Below are positions 22,041-33,032 of a stretch of DNA of 64,000 bases, in pieces; within the stretch, counting starts at the first letter, position 1, and each line of letters starts with the position of its first letter. The DNA is taken from the NCBI RefSeq assembly GCF_029168945.1, contig NC_083607.1:32721257-32785256 (forward strand), written 5' to 3'. The position numbers and the translations under genes are program-made. The DNA comes from Cannabis sativa. Taxonomy: Eukaryota > Streptophyta > Magnoliopsida > Rosales > Cannabaceae. The notes beneath the pieces are model-generated. The model saw only the letters and a program-made list of their open reading frames with translations. It did no database searches and was not told the origin of the DNA.

Positions 22041-23144
22041 CTACTGGTAATATTTTCTGAGGTGATCGGCATTCCAGGCTCTTGGGACAGTAGTTCCGTC
22101 CATTCTTTTCAGTTTGTAAGTGCCAGAACCGATTTCGTCCTCGATTTCATATGGTCCTTCCCAATTTGGTCCAAGTACCCCCACTCCGGGTTCTTGGGTG
22201 GCTGGGAAAACCCTTCTTAGGACCATATCCCCAATAGCGAATTTTCTATTTTTAACCTTGGAGTTAAAATACTTGGTCACCTTCTTTTGATAAGCAGCCA
22301 TCCGTATTTGGGACTCATCCCGGAGTTCTTCGACTTGATCCAGAGCCTCTTGGAGCAGGGCCTGATTGGTGGCCGGATCATAAGTCGTCCTCCTGTAGGA
22401 TGGGAATAATGTTTCCACCGGGACCATTGCTTCACAACCGTACGCCATTGAGAACGGCGAGTGACCGGTTGTGGTTCTGGGGGTCGTCCGGTAGGCCCAC
22501 AATACCCTTGGCAATTCTTCAGGCCAGTTATTTTTACAGGCCAGCAGCTTCTTTTTCAAGGTGACCTTTAGGATTTTATTGACTGCTTCCGCCTGGCCGT
22601 TTATTTGAGGTCGGGCTACCGCGGAGAAGCTTTTTACCACTCCGTGTTGGTTGCAAAAGTCAGTAAATTCCTCGCAATCAAATTGCTTTCCATTGTCTGA
22701 GACTATCTTGTGAGGCAAGCCGTATCGACACACTATGTTTTTGATAACAAAGTCCAACGCCTTCTTAGCAGTTATTGTCTTCATAGGCTCAGCCTCTGTC
22801 CACTTGGTGAAGTAGTCCACTGCTACTATTGCATACTTTACCCCTCCTTTTCCCGTAGGTAGAGACCCGATGAGATCTATTCCCCAGACCGCGAAGGGCC
22901 AGGGGCTGGTCATCAAAGTGATCTCATTTGGAGGAGCTCTCGGTATGTTCGCGTACCTTTGGCACGAGTCACACTTTTGGACATAGTCTATACAATCTTT
23001 TTTCATTGTTGGCCAGAAGTACCCCTGCCTCAATATTTTCTTTGAGAGGCTGGGTCCTCCCGTATGATCTCCACAGAACCCTTCATGGACCTCCAGCATG
23101 ATTTGTCTAGCTTCGTGGTCCGATACACACCTTAAATAAGGCAT
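22041..23144 (-). CDS. Integrase of the Tat element, open
   Basis: The frame runs 367 codons without interruption. It shows an HHCC zinc finger (HEGFCGDHTGG, then CDSCQRY), the first catalytic Asp in WGIDLIGS, the second in IVSDNGKQF and the Glu in INGQAEAVN. The C-terminal domain (GPNWEGPYEIEDEIGSGTYK) ends in the usual WNADHLRKYY. No chromodomain is present, as expected for Tat. Upstream continuity with RNase H is broken by a frame change near 23385. Confidence 0.92.
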   Translation of the reverse strand: MPYLRCVSDHEARQIMLEVHEGFCGDHTGGPSLSKKILRQGYFWPTMKKDCIDYVQKCDSCQRYANIPRAPPNEITLMTSPWPFAVWGIDLIGSLPTGKGGVKYAIVAVDYFTKWTEAEPMKTITAKKALDFVIKNIVCRYGLPHKIVSDNGKQFDCEEFTDFCNQHGVVKSFSAVARPQINGQAEAVNKILKVTLKKKLLACKNNWPEELPRVLWAYRTTPRTTTGHSPFSMAYGCEAMVPVETLFPSYRRTTYDPATNQALLQEALDQVEELRDESQIRMAAYQKKVTKYFNSKVKNRKFAIGDMVLRRVFPATQEPGVGVLGPNWEGPYEIEDEIGSGTYKLKRMDGTTVPRAWNADHLRKYYQ

Positions 23145-23381
23145 GCCGAGTCCTCTCCAGGTAGAGAATTTGATCCATCATTACATAACGATGAGCCCGA
23201 TGCGAATCTTTCGAGACGGTGCCCTCTCTTGGGGCAACTCACCCGTGGTTATGTACTTTATGATGGGGACCATCCACTGGGTTCTTGCCCAACCGTTTGT
23301 GTGGTCTCTTTTATTTTGATGCTTGGCTCGCCAAGCGTTCCACCGGTACTACCCCCGGCTCTTCGATTTCGCCGTCCGAGG

Positions 23382-23882
23382 CTAACTTAGCCGGACGGTC
23401 GCGTGAGCGTTCTTTTCTCGGGGGATTCTTTCTATTTTATAGTCCGTGAATTCGTGGAGTAGTTCTCGGACTATTGTTACATACGCGGCCATCCTTTCGC
23501 CGCGAGTTTGGTATTCTCCGGAAACTTGGTTTACGACCAGCTGAGAATCGCTGTAGACTTCCACCCTCTTGGCTCCTACAGCTTTAGCCAATTTTAGCCC
23601 TGCTATCAGGGCCTCATATTCGGCTTCATTATTCGAAGCTGTGAAGTTGAATCGGAGTGCTGCCTGGAGCCGCAATCCAGTAGGTGATATCATAGCCACT
23701 CCGGCTCCTGAACCGTTCTCATTAGAAGCTCCATCCACAAATACTCTCCAAGTGGGGATGGGTGGCTCCGGTGTATTGGCTGTCGCCTCGGCTTCATTAC
23801 ATTCGGTGATGAAGTCCGCCAAGGCTTGGCCTTTTATGGAAATCTGGGGCACGTAATGTAAGTCGAACTGACTCAGCTCCAT
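23382..23882 (-). pseudogene. Second (archaeal-like) RNase H of the Tat element
   Basis: WRVFVDGASNENGSGAG, NNEAEYEALIAGL and VEVYSDSQLVVNQ provide the Asp, Glu and Asp of an RNase HI fold. Tat elements are known for an additional RNase H of this type placed after the ordinary one. The frame ends at KNAHATVRLS, where neighbouring-frame sequence (AKLASDGEIEEPG) continues the family, so one or two bases have been lost or gained near 23395. Confidence 0.85.
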
Positions 23883-24816
23883 CGCCCACTTGAGGAGCCT
23901 TCCGGATGCTTCGAGCTTGGAGAACTTGCCGGAGGGGATGATTGGTCAAGATTCTGATCGGATGGGCTTGGAAGTATGGTCTCAACTTCCTTGATGCCAT
24001 CAGGAGGCAGAATACTAATTTTTCAATAACCGGGTGCCTTGTCTCGGCCCCTACCATGCGCTTACTAACATAGTACACGGGGTGCTGAATTTTTTCTTCC
24101 TCCCGGACCAGTGCAGCACTGACCGCGTGCTCGGAGACGGCCATGTAAAGGAACAAGTCTTCTCCAAGGACGGGCTTTGATAGGATAGGAGGTTTGGCCA
24201 TGTGGTCTTTTAACCTTTTGAATGCCTCCTCGCATTCATCTGACCATTCGAACTTTTGGCATTTCTTCAGCATGTTGAAGAAGGGTATGCACTTGTCCGT
24301 GGATCGTGAGATAAAGCGGCTCAGGGCGGCTACCTTTCCGGTCAGACTCTGCACGTCCTTATGTTTCTTGGGGGATGGCATGTCTAGGAGAGCTTGGATT
24401 TTCTCCGGGTTCGCCTCGATCCCCCTTTGGCTGACTATGAAGCCCAGGAATTTTCCCGACTTGACCCCGAAGGTACATTTTTTCGGATTGAGCTTCATGT
24501 CGTATCTCCGGACGACTTCGAAACATTCCTCTAAGTCGTTTGCATGGCTGTTGCATGCTTTGGATTTGACGAGCATGTCGTCTACATATACCTCCATGTT
24601 TCGTCCCAGGAGGCTTTTAAACATCCGGTTAACCATTCTTTGATAGGTTGCTCCGGCGTTTTTCAGTCCGAAAGGCATGACTAGGTAACAGTATACCCCC
24701 TTATCGGTCCTGAAGCTAGTGCACTCCTGGTCTGCCGTATGCATTTTTATTTGGTTGTACCCCGCATAGGCATCCATGAAATACAACAGCTTAAATCCGG
24801 ACGTGGCTGCTACCAT
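23797..24816 (-). pseudogene. Reverse transcriptase and first RNase H of the Tat element
   Basis: DAYAGYNQIKMH, PFGLKNAGATYQRMV and the catalytic YVDDMLVKS identify RT. The connection LTGKVAALSRFISRS and the RNase H-like KPPILSKPVLGEDLFLYMAV follow. The start is displaced from the protease frame by an extra G in the run at about 24827-24832, and the end shifts frame near 23940-23960 before the second RNase H. Confidence 0.9.
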
Positions 24817-26131
24817 CTGGTCGATCCCGGGGCGGCGGAAAGCAGTCCTTTGGGCAGGCTTTGTTTAGATCTGTGAAATCTATACAAACCCGCCAAGTCC
24901 CGTTCGGCTTGGGCACCAGGACCGGATTGGCCAGCCATTCCGGATAGTATACGTCGCGGATCATGCCATTGGACAAAAGTTTGTCCACCTCTTTCTCTAA
25001 GGCCTCGGCTTTCACCGAGTCGAGCGGGCGTCTCTTTTGCTGCACAGGGGGCATGTCCGGGTTGACGTTGAGTACATGGGTGATGACATGAGGGCTGATG
25101 CCGGTCATGTCCTCTTGGCGCCATGCGAAAATGTCGATGGCGCCCTTCAGTGTTTTTATTATTTTATCTTTTTCCTCCGGATCCAGGCTTTTCCCTATCC
25201 GGAGTACTTTAGTGGAGTCGTCGTCGCACACTGGTATTTCCTCGACGTCCTCCATTGGTTCTACGACCCTTTCGGACCCTATGCGAGGATCCAACTCGTC
25301 CTCTTCAGCCTTCTCTATCTCAGGGGGCCCCCGGACCATGAGTACTGGCAAGTGGGTGGCAACATTGTAACATTGCCTGGCCTCTCCTTGATTTCCCCTC
25401 ACCGTTCCCACTCCGGCTTCCTGGGTAGGGAATTTTAGGCATAGGTGTCGGATTGAAGTAATTGCACCAAAGTCGACGAGGGCCGGTCGGCCTAAGATTG
25501 CGTTGTAGGCTGTTGGACAGTCTACCACCACGAAGGTGCAATACTTGAATGTGCTTTGGGGGGTATCCGGGCACAGGGTAACTGGGAGCCTGACTTTTCC
25601 CATCGGGATTAGCGTTGTCCCGTTAAACCCTGTGAGCTGCGATCCACTAGGAGAGAGGTCCCGGTCGATCAACCCTATCGCAGTGAAGGCTTCTTTGAAG
25701 AGCAAGTTCACGGAACTCCCATTGTCAATCAGGACCCTAGCCACCACTTTATTTGCGATGGGGGTCTCTATGACCAGCGGGTCGTGGTGAGGAAAACGTA
25801 CCGTCTTGGCGTCTTCTTCCCTGAACGTTATGGGTTGGTCCATTAGCCGAGGCCTTTGAGCCGGGAGTTGAGTGACCTCCCACACCTCACTGTGTCTTGC
25901 GGCCTCGGCATATCTCTTTCGCTCCTTGCGAGTGTTTCCTCCGATATGGGGACCTCCGGAGATCATGGCTACCCGTCCATTAGGGCGGGGCGGTAGTCCG
26001 GGTATATGCTGGGTGTCACCTGCGGAGCACCGGAGGCAATACTCCTGCTGTACCCCCTGGTGTTCCCGAAGGCATACCCCCTGCCACCTGCCCCGGATTA
26101 AGGTGGGGCAACCTATTTTTGATCCACTCAT
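24791..26131 (-). pseudogene. Protease and N-terminal RT of the Tat element
   Basis: The protease active site is ARVLIDNGSSVNLLF, with D-N-G-S-S around the catalytic Asp. CTFVVVDCPTAYNAILGRP completes the fold. The frame carries on into RT with VPKPNGTWRVCIDFTDLNKACPKDCFP and then shifts. The first 60 residues overlap the end of gag in another frame and are probably not translated this way. Confidence 0.85.
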
Positions 26132-27152
26132 AGAGGTGGCCCAAACGGATCAAATTCTCAATCTCGTCTTTGAGATTTTTACACTCGTTGGTGCTGTGAC
26201 CAATGTCGTTGTGGTACTCGCACCTTTTACTCGGATCTCTCCGGGAGCTGTCTTTGTACAATGGCTGTGGTCTCCGGTAGTGCGTATTCTGCCTTGTGGC
26301 AAAATATACACGTTCCTGAGAGTCCGTGAGCTCTGTGTACTGGGTGTATTGGGGTGTGTACCCCTTCTTTTGGCGCTTCTCTCCCGTTCGGGTGCTGCCC
26401 TTGGAGGACCTTTTGCTCCTCGACCCCTGGGTAGGGCCTGTTAAGCTAGCAGTCGGGGCAGCCTGTGAAGGGGTCCGTCCATTCACCCCGGACGGGTTGC
26501 CGTAATGGGAAGATGCCGGGGCCAAAGCTTGGCCACCGTCGTATCCGGGAGTAGCAGAGAACTGTATGCCACTTACTGGAGGAGTCGCGGTCGGGACAGT
26601 ACCCGAGGGCGACACTCCTGGCATGTATCCCGCTATCCCAGTGGGATAATAGCCTCCGTAAGCCACGATCTGGGCTTCTTCGAGGTTAATATATTTTTGG
26701 ACTCGCTTCTGGAAGTCCTGAAGGCTAGCAGCGCCTTCTTGCTGTAATTCGTTCCAGAAGGGAGTCCCAGTGCGGATTCCTGCTTGGAGAAGTGCAAGCT
26801 GTTGTCCGTCGTCGACCTTCTTGGTCTTCGAGGCTTCCTCTCGGAACCTCTTGATGTAATTCTTCAAGGTCTCGGTGGGCAGTTGCTTGATGTTGGTCAA
26901 GGCACTAACCTCCAAGTTGACCTTCCTGGCAGCGACAAATTGTCTCCGGAAGTTGGTTTGGAGTTTGTTCCAACAACCCACCGATCCTGGTTCCAATTTC
27001 TTGAACCATTCCTCTGCCGATCCGCTCAGAGTGAGGGGGAAGCATAAGCATTTGGCGTCATTGCTGACCCGCATGACTGTCATGACTCGGTTGAATCGTG
27101 ACAAGTGATCACTGGGGTCGGAGTTCCCAGTATATGCCGCCATTTCGGGCAT
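26016..27152 (-). pseudogene. gag core and zinc finger of the Tat element
   Basis: DPSDHLSRFNRVM, CFPLTLSGSAEEWFKKL and NYIKRFREEASKTK are typical of the retrotransposon gag domain. The C-terminal part has CEYHNDIGHSTNEC, the Tat variant of the zinc knuckle in which the second Cys is His. The first part of gag lies in a different frame (27080-28027). Confidence 0.9.
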
Positions 27153-28027
27153 CTTGAAGTTTTTAGGGAGCTCCGCCTCCAGGATATGTTTGGCGCAAGG
27201 CTCCCGATCCTCACTGTCCGAGTCGGAGTCGTCTCCCTTCTGCCTCCGGGAGACTCGGGCAATATCTTTTCGAAGTATGGCATAATCCCTTCGTTTACAG
27301 TACCCGAGGAGACTACGGGCCTGTATCTTTTCTGATCAAGGTGATCCCGGAGGTCACCTTGATTCCCATTGATTTGATTTCTCAGGTCAATGGGTGGACA
27401 TCTCTGTCCTCTCCTTCCTCTACCCCCTGGTTCCTGGTGCACGGAAACGCTTTTCCGGTCCCCTCGATCCTGAGGGCCAAGACTCCCTCTTTGGGGCTTG
27501 CCCCTCTGCGGACCTTTCCCTTCAGGGAAATCTGAGCGGACCTTTCGCGGATCCTGCGCCTTTTTCTTTCGACCAGGGGCAGACGTAGGGTTTTTTGTTT
27601 GGTTTTCCTCAGCAGGGTGCCTTATAGGGCTAGGTTCCCTAGGCCTTTGCTGCTGGGAATTAGGCGAAGACGTTGCTGGCTCCTCGTCGAGTCCAGCGGC
27701 CATCGCCTTGGGATGCACGTGAATACCAGCTGCCTCCATGGCTTTCTGCATGGCTAGCATCACTTCCTGCATTTTTTGATTTTGCGCTTTCTGAGCTTCG
27801 ATCTCAGCTTCATGATCGATAGCTTTTTGTCTAAGGAGCACCAGCTCCGAGTAGCTTCCTCCGTCATAGGCATACTCGTCGAGGTGTTCCTCATAGTTTT
27901 CATCGGGAACTATTTCTTCTTCTTCTTCCTCGGACTCCTCTGCTGCCCTTGAGGCTACATCTTCCTCATTGGGATCTTGAGCGTCTTCTAGAGGGCGAGG
28001 ATGACGTGTAGCTCTTGTCTCCACCAT
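27080..28027 (-). pseudogene. gag N-terminal part of the Tat element
   Basis: It starts MVETRATRHPRP shortly after the primer site. An acidic stretch, a coiled-coil-like segment (residues about 60-100) and an Arg/Gly/Pro-rich low-complexity region follow. Beyond about 27300 the family sequence moves to the frame of the next piece, so one indel lies near 27240-27310. The last 60 residues of this frame are out of frame. Confidence 0.85.
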
Positions 28028-28072
28028 TGTCGTGAAGTTAAATGCTTGTTGTGAAGCAGCTTTCCTCAGCTC

Positions 28073-28090
28073 TCAATGAAAGCACCAAAA
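28073..28090 (-). other. Primer binding site of the Tat element
   Basis: TTTTGGTGCTTTCATTGA on the minus strand directly follows the 5' LTR. Nearly the same bases follow the 5' LTR of the deleted Tat copy at 39760. The tRNA was not identified. Confidence 0.65.
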
Positions 28091-28869
28091 TGTTGACTGA
28101 GGTTTTCGGCAACTATTAAAATATAATTATAATAAGGAGCTGTAAGAAAGTGAGATGAAGACTTTTTACGTGGTTGGGGCGTTAATGAGCCTTAGTCCAC
28201 GAGCCACTGCTATTAATGGATGTATTTAATACAGATTCTACACTTGAGAGAATGTTTTTCTCTTAAATACAGAGAATGTTCTTGGTGAGTTTTTTCTCTT
28301 CTTGCTCTTTTGCAACCAAGATTCTCGACCCCATTAAATGAGCTTTGGGGGGTATTTATAGTGTTTTGGTGGGGTAATCCCTAGAATTGTTCTTACACAT
28401 GTGTCTGTAAGTATCCATAAAGTTGGGCATTTCCGATGAATATACCATGGGAGATGCATGGTCAAATCCCTAGGTGCTGTAGGGTTTTTATGGAGAATGT
28501 CCTTTTTGTCTTGTGATTGACGTGACTCTTCGCAGAGTAGCCGTCGCTAGACTTAAATGATCATTACTGTAGCGCTGCTGTTCGGGGGTTGTGCCGTCAG
28601 ACTTTATTGCGTGTTACAGTCCCAACACGCTTCCTCCCATGCAGCATTAAATGCGACTTGATTTCTCGGGAGAGACCTGACACATCCCGGAGAGCCTTCA
28701 TGCTATACTAGCTTCCTGGAGTACCTTGTACTCCGGGTGTCTCCTCCGGGACCCATGCTAATAGCGCTTCCTGGTGGCATAAATAGACTTAGCAAATCTT
28801 TCCAAGTTATCTGATCCACGTGTCCCCTCTCGACTGGTCCACGTATTTTGGGCGAATTTTGGAGCAACA
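28091..28869 (-). repeat. 5' LTR of the Tat element (779 bp)
   Basis: It is identical to 16517-17297 except for GACT/GACC near the start, TTCG/TTTG in the middle and two fewer G in a run. The TATA box on the minus strand is at about 28350-28364. Confidence 0.95.
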
Positions 28870-28874
28870 CTAAT

Positions 28875-30004
28875 AAAATTGATTAGCAACATAATTAATT
28901 TCAAAGTAAATGGAATTTATTTTTCCATTCGTATATTTTGAAATTAATTTAAGAAAAACACACTTAGTTTAATGAAATAATTTCTAGATAAACTATATGT
29001 ATTTTTTTTGTATTTAATTAAATATAGAATGATAACTAACTAGATTCTTTTTAAAGCTTATTTTAAATATTTCATTAAATATTCCTATTTAAGTTGAAAA
29101 TTAGTTATTTCTAACTAATTTTATTTATCATCTTAAATTTGAATATCTTTTGAATTTCAAAATTAAGTTGAGGAATTCTAGGAATTGGTTATTGAATATT
29201 CTTTAGATATTTTTTAAGTTGATATTTTTTTTAAAATTGGATCAACTTAAAATGGAATATTTTTCAAATTAGGTGGTTACAACTTAATTATGATATTTAA
29301 TTAAATTAGATATTTTAGATTTTCCTATAACAACTTAAATTAGATATTTTTTCAAATTTTATTTTATTATATTTTAATTATTTATTTAATTTCGAATTTA
29401 TTTTTCGAATATTAAATAATTGAAAATTTAATTAAAGTTGGAATTTTTTTTTTTAATTTTTAAATTTTTCTTAAACCAACTTTAATTTGTAATTTTCATT
29501 ATTAAAATATAGAATAAAATAAGTGGTTAAATAAAATACATATTTTTTTTTAAGTAATGAGCTTTAATCAAGAGACATTCGATCTCCATTGTTGATTTTA
29601 CATAGTTATTGTTTTAGTGAGTAATCCTCCCTAATGGAGGAACGTTCATTAGCAATATAATGCCGTAGAATCTCGAAAGATAAGTACTTTTTGTAAGTGT
29701 TTATTTTAGTATAGATCACCCTAATGGTGGCGACTATTATAGGGCTTACAAAAGTACGAAACAATGGTAGGAGCTCATGAAATAGGAATGACCTTGACTC
29801 TCGCCTAAACGGGACAACGTTGGATTCTCTTTTCGGTCGAATAAAAGGTTGCTAGAATGTTTATCATTTTAGATGAATTGACAACTCTATTCAATGGATG
29901 ATGCTTTGACTCTCGCCTAAACGGGACACTGTATGAGTTTGTTGGAAACCTTGGAAAATAAAAAATGTTAGAATTTTGGTATTTTTATAAACATATGTGA
30001 TTAT
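28875..30004 (+). other. Copia leader, second part, with paired hairpins and a direct repeat
   Basis: The first 650 bases are AT-rich with no gene. Then come two short hairpins sharing the loop CTAAT: CCTCC-CTAAT-GGAGG (29626-29640) and CACC-CTAAT-GGTG (29717-29729). An exact 22-base direct repeat, TTGACTCTCGCCTAAACGGG plus CA, follows at 29794-29815 and 29906-29927. All lie within 380 bases of gag, where packaging and dimerisation signals usually sit; that role is inferred. Confidence 0.6.
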
Positions 30005-30610
30005 TTGTTATTTTCTAAACTTGTGTATGAATTTATTGAACCAAAGCATTACTTCTGCTTTATTGATATTTGTAGTGCCAATATGAATAACCCACACCCC
30101 GACCCACTCCTAGTCAATGTCTTAGCAAATGAACTCTATAGTGTGAAAATGCACCCTGGTAGTTGCATAAACTCGCACCTATTGATGATGAATCTGAAGT
30201 TCCAAAAGGCAAATCTACTTAGAATTGAGTTATCAAAGGAACAATGGGTACAAACCATACTTAATAGTCTTCCTCCAGAGTATAATGCATTTGTTGTATC
30301 TTACATGGTCAACAATTTTAACTCTTCCGACATGGATAAGCTAGAAGCAGAATTACGAGTTCATGAACGGAATCTGATTGCAATGCCACCTCTTGGTTTT
30401 GCAATTTTTAATCATAGGAAAAGGATTAAGCATGAAGCTTCTAACAAAGCTACTTCTTCAAGTACAATTATTAGACATAATCTTCTATGTTCGAATTGTA
30501 ATGAAAAGGGACATCAAGAAGAACGATGTCCCCGGCTTCTAAATAATTCCAACGAAGGTAATGCTTTTGTCTTTGAATCATGTGTTTTAGAGAATGACAA
30601 ATCCATATGA
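30005..30610 (+). pseudogene. gag of the copia element, N-terminus degraded
   Basis: From about residue 50 on (KMHPGSCINSHLLMM, WVQTILNSLPPEYNAFV) it matches the copia gag domain. The zinc knuckle CSNCNEKGHQEERC has CX2CX4HX4C spacing. The first 100 or so residues expected for gag are missing or unrecognisable. The stop TGA replaces the Trp normally found just before the protease active site, so gag and pol were one frame. Confidence 0.85.
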
Positions 30611-31060
30611 ATTGTTGATTCTGGATCTACTAACCATGTTTGTTCTTCATTGCAGCTGCTTGAAACTTGGGAGAATCTGCACCCAGAAGAGTTGAAGCTT
30701 AAAGTTGGAAATGGCGAGTTAGTATCGGTCAAAGCAAGAGGAAAAGCCCGCCTCAAGTTTCAAAAGAGATTTTTACTTTAAGAAAATATTTTATTTATTC
30801 CAAACTTTAGTAAAAACTTGATTAGTGTTTCATGTTTACAAACACATCTTTATAAATTGAATTTTTCGAGTTTTAATTGTTCAATTTCTCGTAATGGATT
30901 TCAATTATGTGTTGCTCACATGGAACAAGGGCTTTATGTTTTAAGACAAAATATACAAATCGCACTAAACAGTGAACTTTTCAATGTTGCTAGACCTAGA
31001 TCCTTAAAAGAAAAGAGATTGATAATGATGAACAAACTTATCTATGGCATTTACGTTTAG
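30611..31060 (+). pseudogene. Protease of the copia element
   Basis: IVDSGSTNHVC begins right after the TGA and carries the catalytic Asp. KLKVGNGELVSVKARGK continues the family. A TAA at 30779-30781 interrupts the frame, which then goes on through FIPNFSKNLISVSCL. Confidence 0.85.
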
Positions 31061-31783
31061 GTCACATAGGCTATGATAGACTCAATAGGCTAACCAAAGA
31101 CGGTCCATTGAAAAATGTCGTCTTCGGTGAATTACCTGTATGCGAGTCTTGCCTAGAAGGAAAAAAGACCAAATGTTCTTTCTCTGCAAAGGGAGAGCGT
31201 GCCAAACAATCCCTAGGGTTAGTGCATTCAGATGTTTGCGGACCCCTGAATGTCAAAGCCCGAGGTGGTTATGAGTATTTCGTCACTTTCATTGACGATT
31301 TCTCTAGATATAGTTTCTTTACCTAATGCAAAAGAAATCTGAAACGTTTGAAAAGTTTCAGGAATTTCATGCTTTGGCTCAAAACCAATTAGGTAAAACA
31401 TTAAAGATCTTGCGAACTGATAGGGGTGGAGAATATATGGATATGCAGTTCAAAGATCATTTAATTGAACTTGGAATTGAATCCCAATATACTGCCCCAA
31501 GCACTCCACAGAAAAATGGAGTAGCAGAGAGAATAAATCGCACTCTTTTGGAAATAGTTAGGTCTATGCTGAGTTATTCAACTCTGTCTACGTTCTTCTA
31601 GGGATATGATATACAGATGGAAAACGACATTCTAAATGTTGTTCCATCTAAAGCAGTTCCTAAGACACCCGTCGAACTATGGAATGGTCGTACACCTAGT
31701 TTACACCATTATAGGATTTGGGGGTGCCCTGCTCATGTCTTGAGAAAGAAAGAAGGCAAACTGGAATCGCAAACTTAAGTTTG
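31030..31783 (+). pseudogene. Integrase of the copia element
   Basis: The pre-integrase zinc finger reads LWHLRLGHIGYDRL ... CESCLEG. Catalytic residues lie in HSDVCGPLN (Asp), LRTDRGGEY (Asp) and NGVAERINRT (Glu). TAA at 31324-31326 and TAG at 31599-31601 break it, with a frame change between. The C-terminal WGCPAHVLRKKEGKLE follows near 31720. Confidence 0.88.
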
Positions 31784-31784
31784 C

Positions 31785-32168
31785 ATGTTTGTCGGAAATT
31801 CTAAAGAGACTAGGGGTGGACTATTTTATAGTTACAAGGATAACAAAGTGTTTGTTTCTACAAATGCTACTTTTCTTCAAGAAAACTATATTAAAGACTA
31901 CAAACCGAAAAGTAAAGTTGTATTAGAGGAAATGCTTTCAAATATAACTCCTACCAATGTTCCGTCCTCTTCTACACAAGAAGAGGATAATCCCACTCCC
32001 TCAGTCGAAACAACTGAGATAACTACCACTAAAGTTCCTATTCAGAAGATCACTGATCCTCGTCGTAGTGGGAGGGTTTCTACAAAATCGTTTCGTTACG
32101 GCTTGGATGGTGAAATCAATATGGTCGTTGGTGACGGTATTGAAGATGACCCATTGACCTATAAATAG
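31785..32168 (+). pseudogene. Integrase C-terminus and linker of the copia element
   Basis: MFVGNSKETRGGLFYSYKDNKVFVSTNATF is the conserved integrase tail, followed by a Ser/Thr-rich linker and the RRSGRVS motif. TAG at 32166 replaces the Glu usual in YKEAM. Confidence 0.85.
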
Positions 32169-32171
32169 GCA

Positions 32172-33002
32172 ATGGCAAGTCTAGAACGGAAACGATGGTC
32201 AGCCGACATGGATTCAGAAATGGATTCCATGAAAAAGAACAAAGTCTGGGAATATGTAGACGCACGCGATGACTATCGTCCAATCGGATGTAAGTGGGTC
32301 TACAAGAAGAAAAGAGGCGCTGGAGGCGAAGTCGAAACTTTTAAAGCTAGACTGGTCACCAAGGGTTATACCCAAAGAGAAGGTGTGGACTATGAGGAAA
32401 CTTTTAGTCCAGTTGCCATGCTCAAATCCATCCGAATTCTTCTCTCCATCGCAGCCGCTTTCGATTATGAAATCTGGCAAATGGATGTCAAGACATCCTT
32501 CCTTAATGGAATTCTTGAAGAAACCATCTATATGGAGCAACCAGAAGGCTATGTTCTTCCAGGGCAGGAAAAGAAAGTTTGCAAGCTAAATAGGTCTATT
32601 TATGGACTTAAGCAAGCTTCTCGCTCATGGAACAAAAGGTTTGATGAAATCATCAAGACCTACGGCTTTCTTCAGAATGAAGATGAACCTTGTGTTTACC
32701 AACTCAAGGAAGACCAAGTGGTAGTATTCCTGGTCCTTTATGTTGACGACATTTTGATCATTGGCAACAATGTCAAGAAAATGACTGACATCAAGGAATG
32801 GTTAGACAGTCAATTCGAAATGAAAGATTTGGGTGAGGCTGCCTATGTTCTCGGTATTCAGATTATCAGAAACCGGAAGAACAGATCCCTTGCTCTCTCT
32901 CAAACAACTTACATTGATAAGGTTTTACAGAGATTCTCAATGACAAACACCAACGGGGCGACTATGCCCTCTAGATATGGTATCCGTCTATCTAAGGAAT
33001 AA
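32172..33002 (+). pseudogene. Reverse transcriptase of the copia element
   Basis: KWVYKKKRGAGGEVETFKAR, WQMDVKTSFLNG, IYGLKQASRSW and the catalytic LYVDDILII are all present and in one open frame of 276 codons. A TAA at 33000-33002, where family members have Gln or Glu, separates it from RNase H in the same frame. Confidence 0.93.
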
Positions 33003-33032
33003 TGTCCCACTGATCCTCAAGAGATAGAGAAC

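Larger units (their letters stand above)
16517..28869 (-). mobile_element. Young Tat-lineage (Retand/Grande-like) Ty3 element with an antisense spliced gene
   Basis: LTRs at 16517-17297 and 28091-28869, both TGTTGAC...GCAACA, are flanked by CTAAT. By full reading they differ at two C/T positions and by two bases in one G run, so insertion was recent. Minus-strand order is 5' LTR, primer site, gag, protease, RT, RNase H, second RNase H, integrase. Between integrase and the 3' LTR lies a 4.7-kb segment with a plus-strand gene. That extra antisense gene, the second RNase H and the gag zinc finger variant are Tat traits. Single-base frame changes interrupt gag-pol in several places despite its youth. 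Confidence 0.95.

Noticed and set aside
24194..24643. Plus-strand 149-codon frame
   Set aside because: It is the complement of the Tat reverse transcriptase, which has clear motifs on the minus strand.
25037..25438. Plus-strand 133-codon frame
   Set aside because: It is opposite the protease/RT linker of the Tat element and has no motif of its own.
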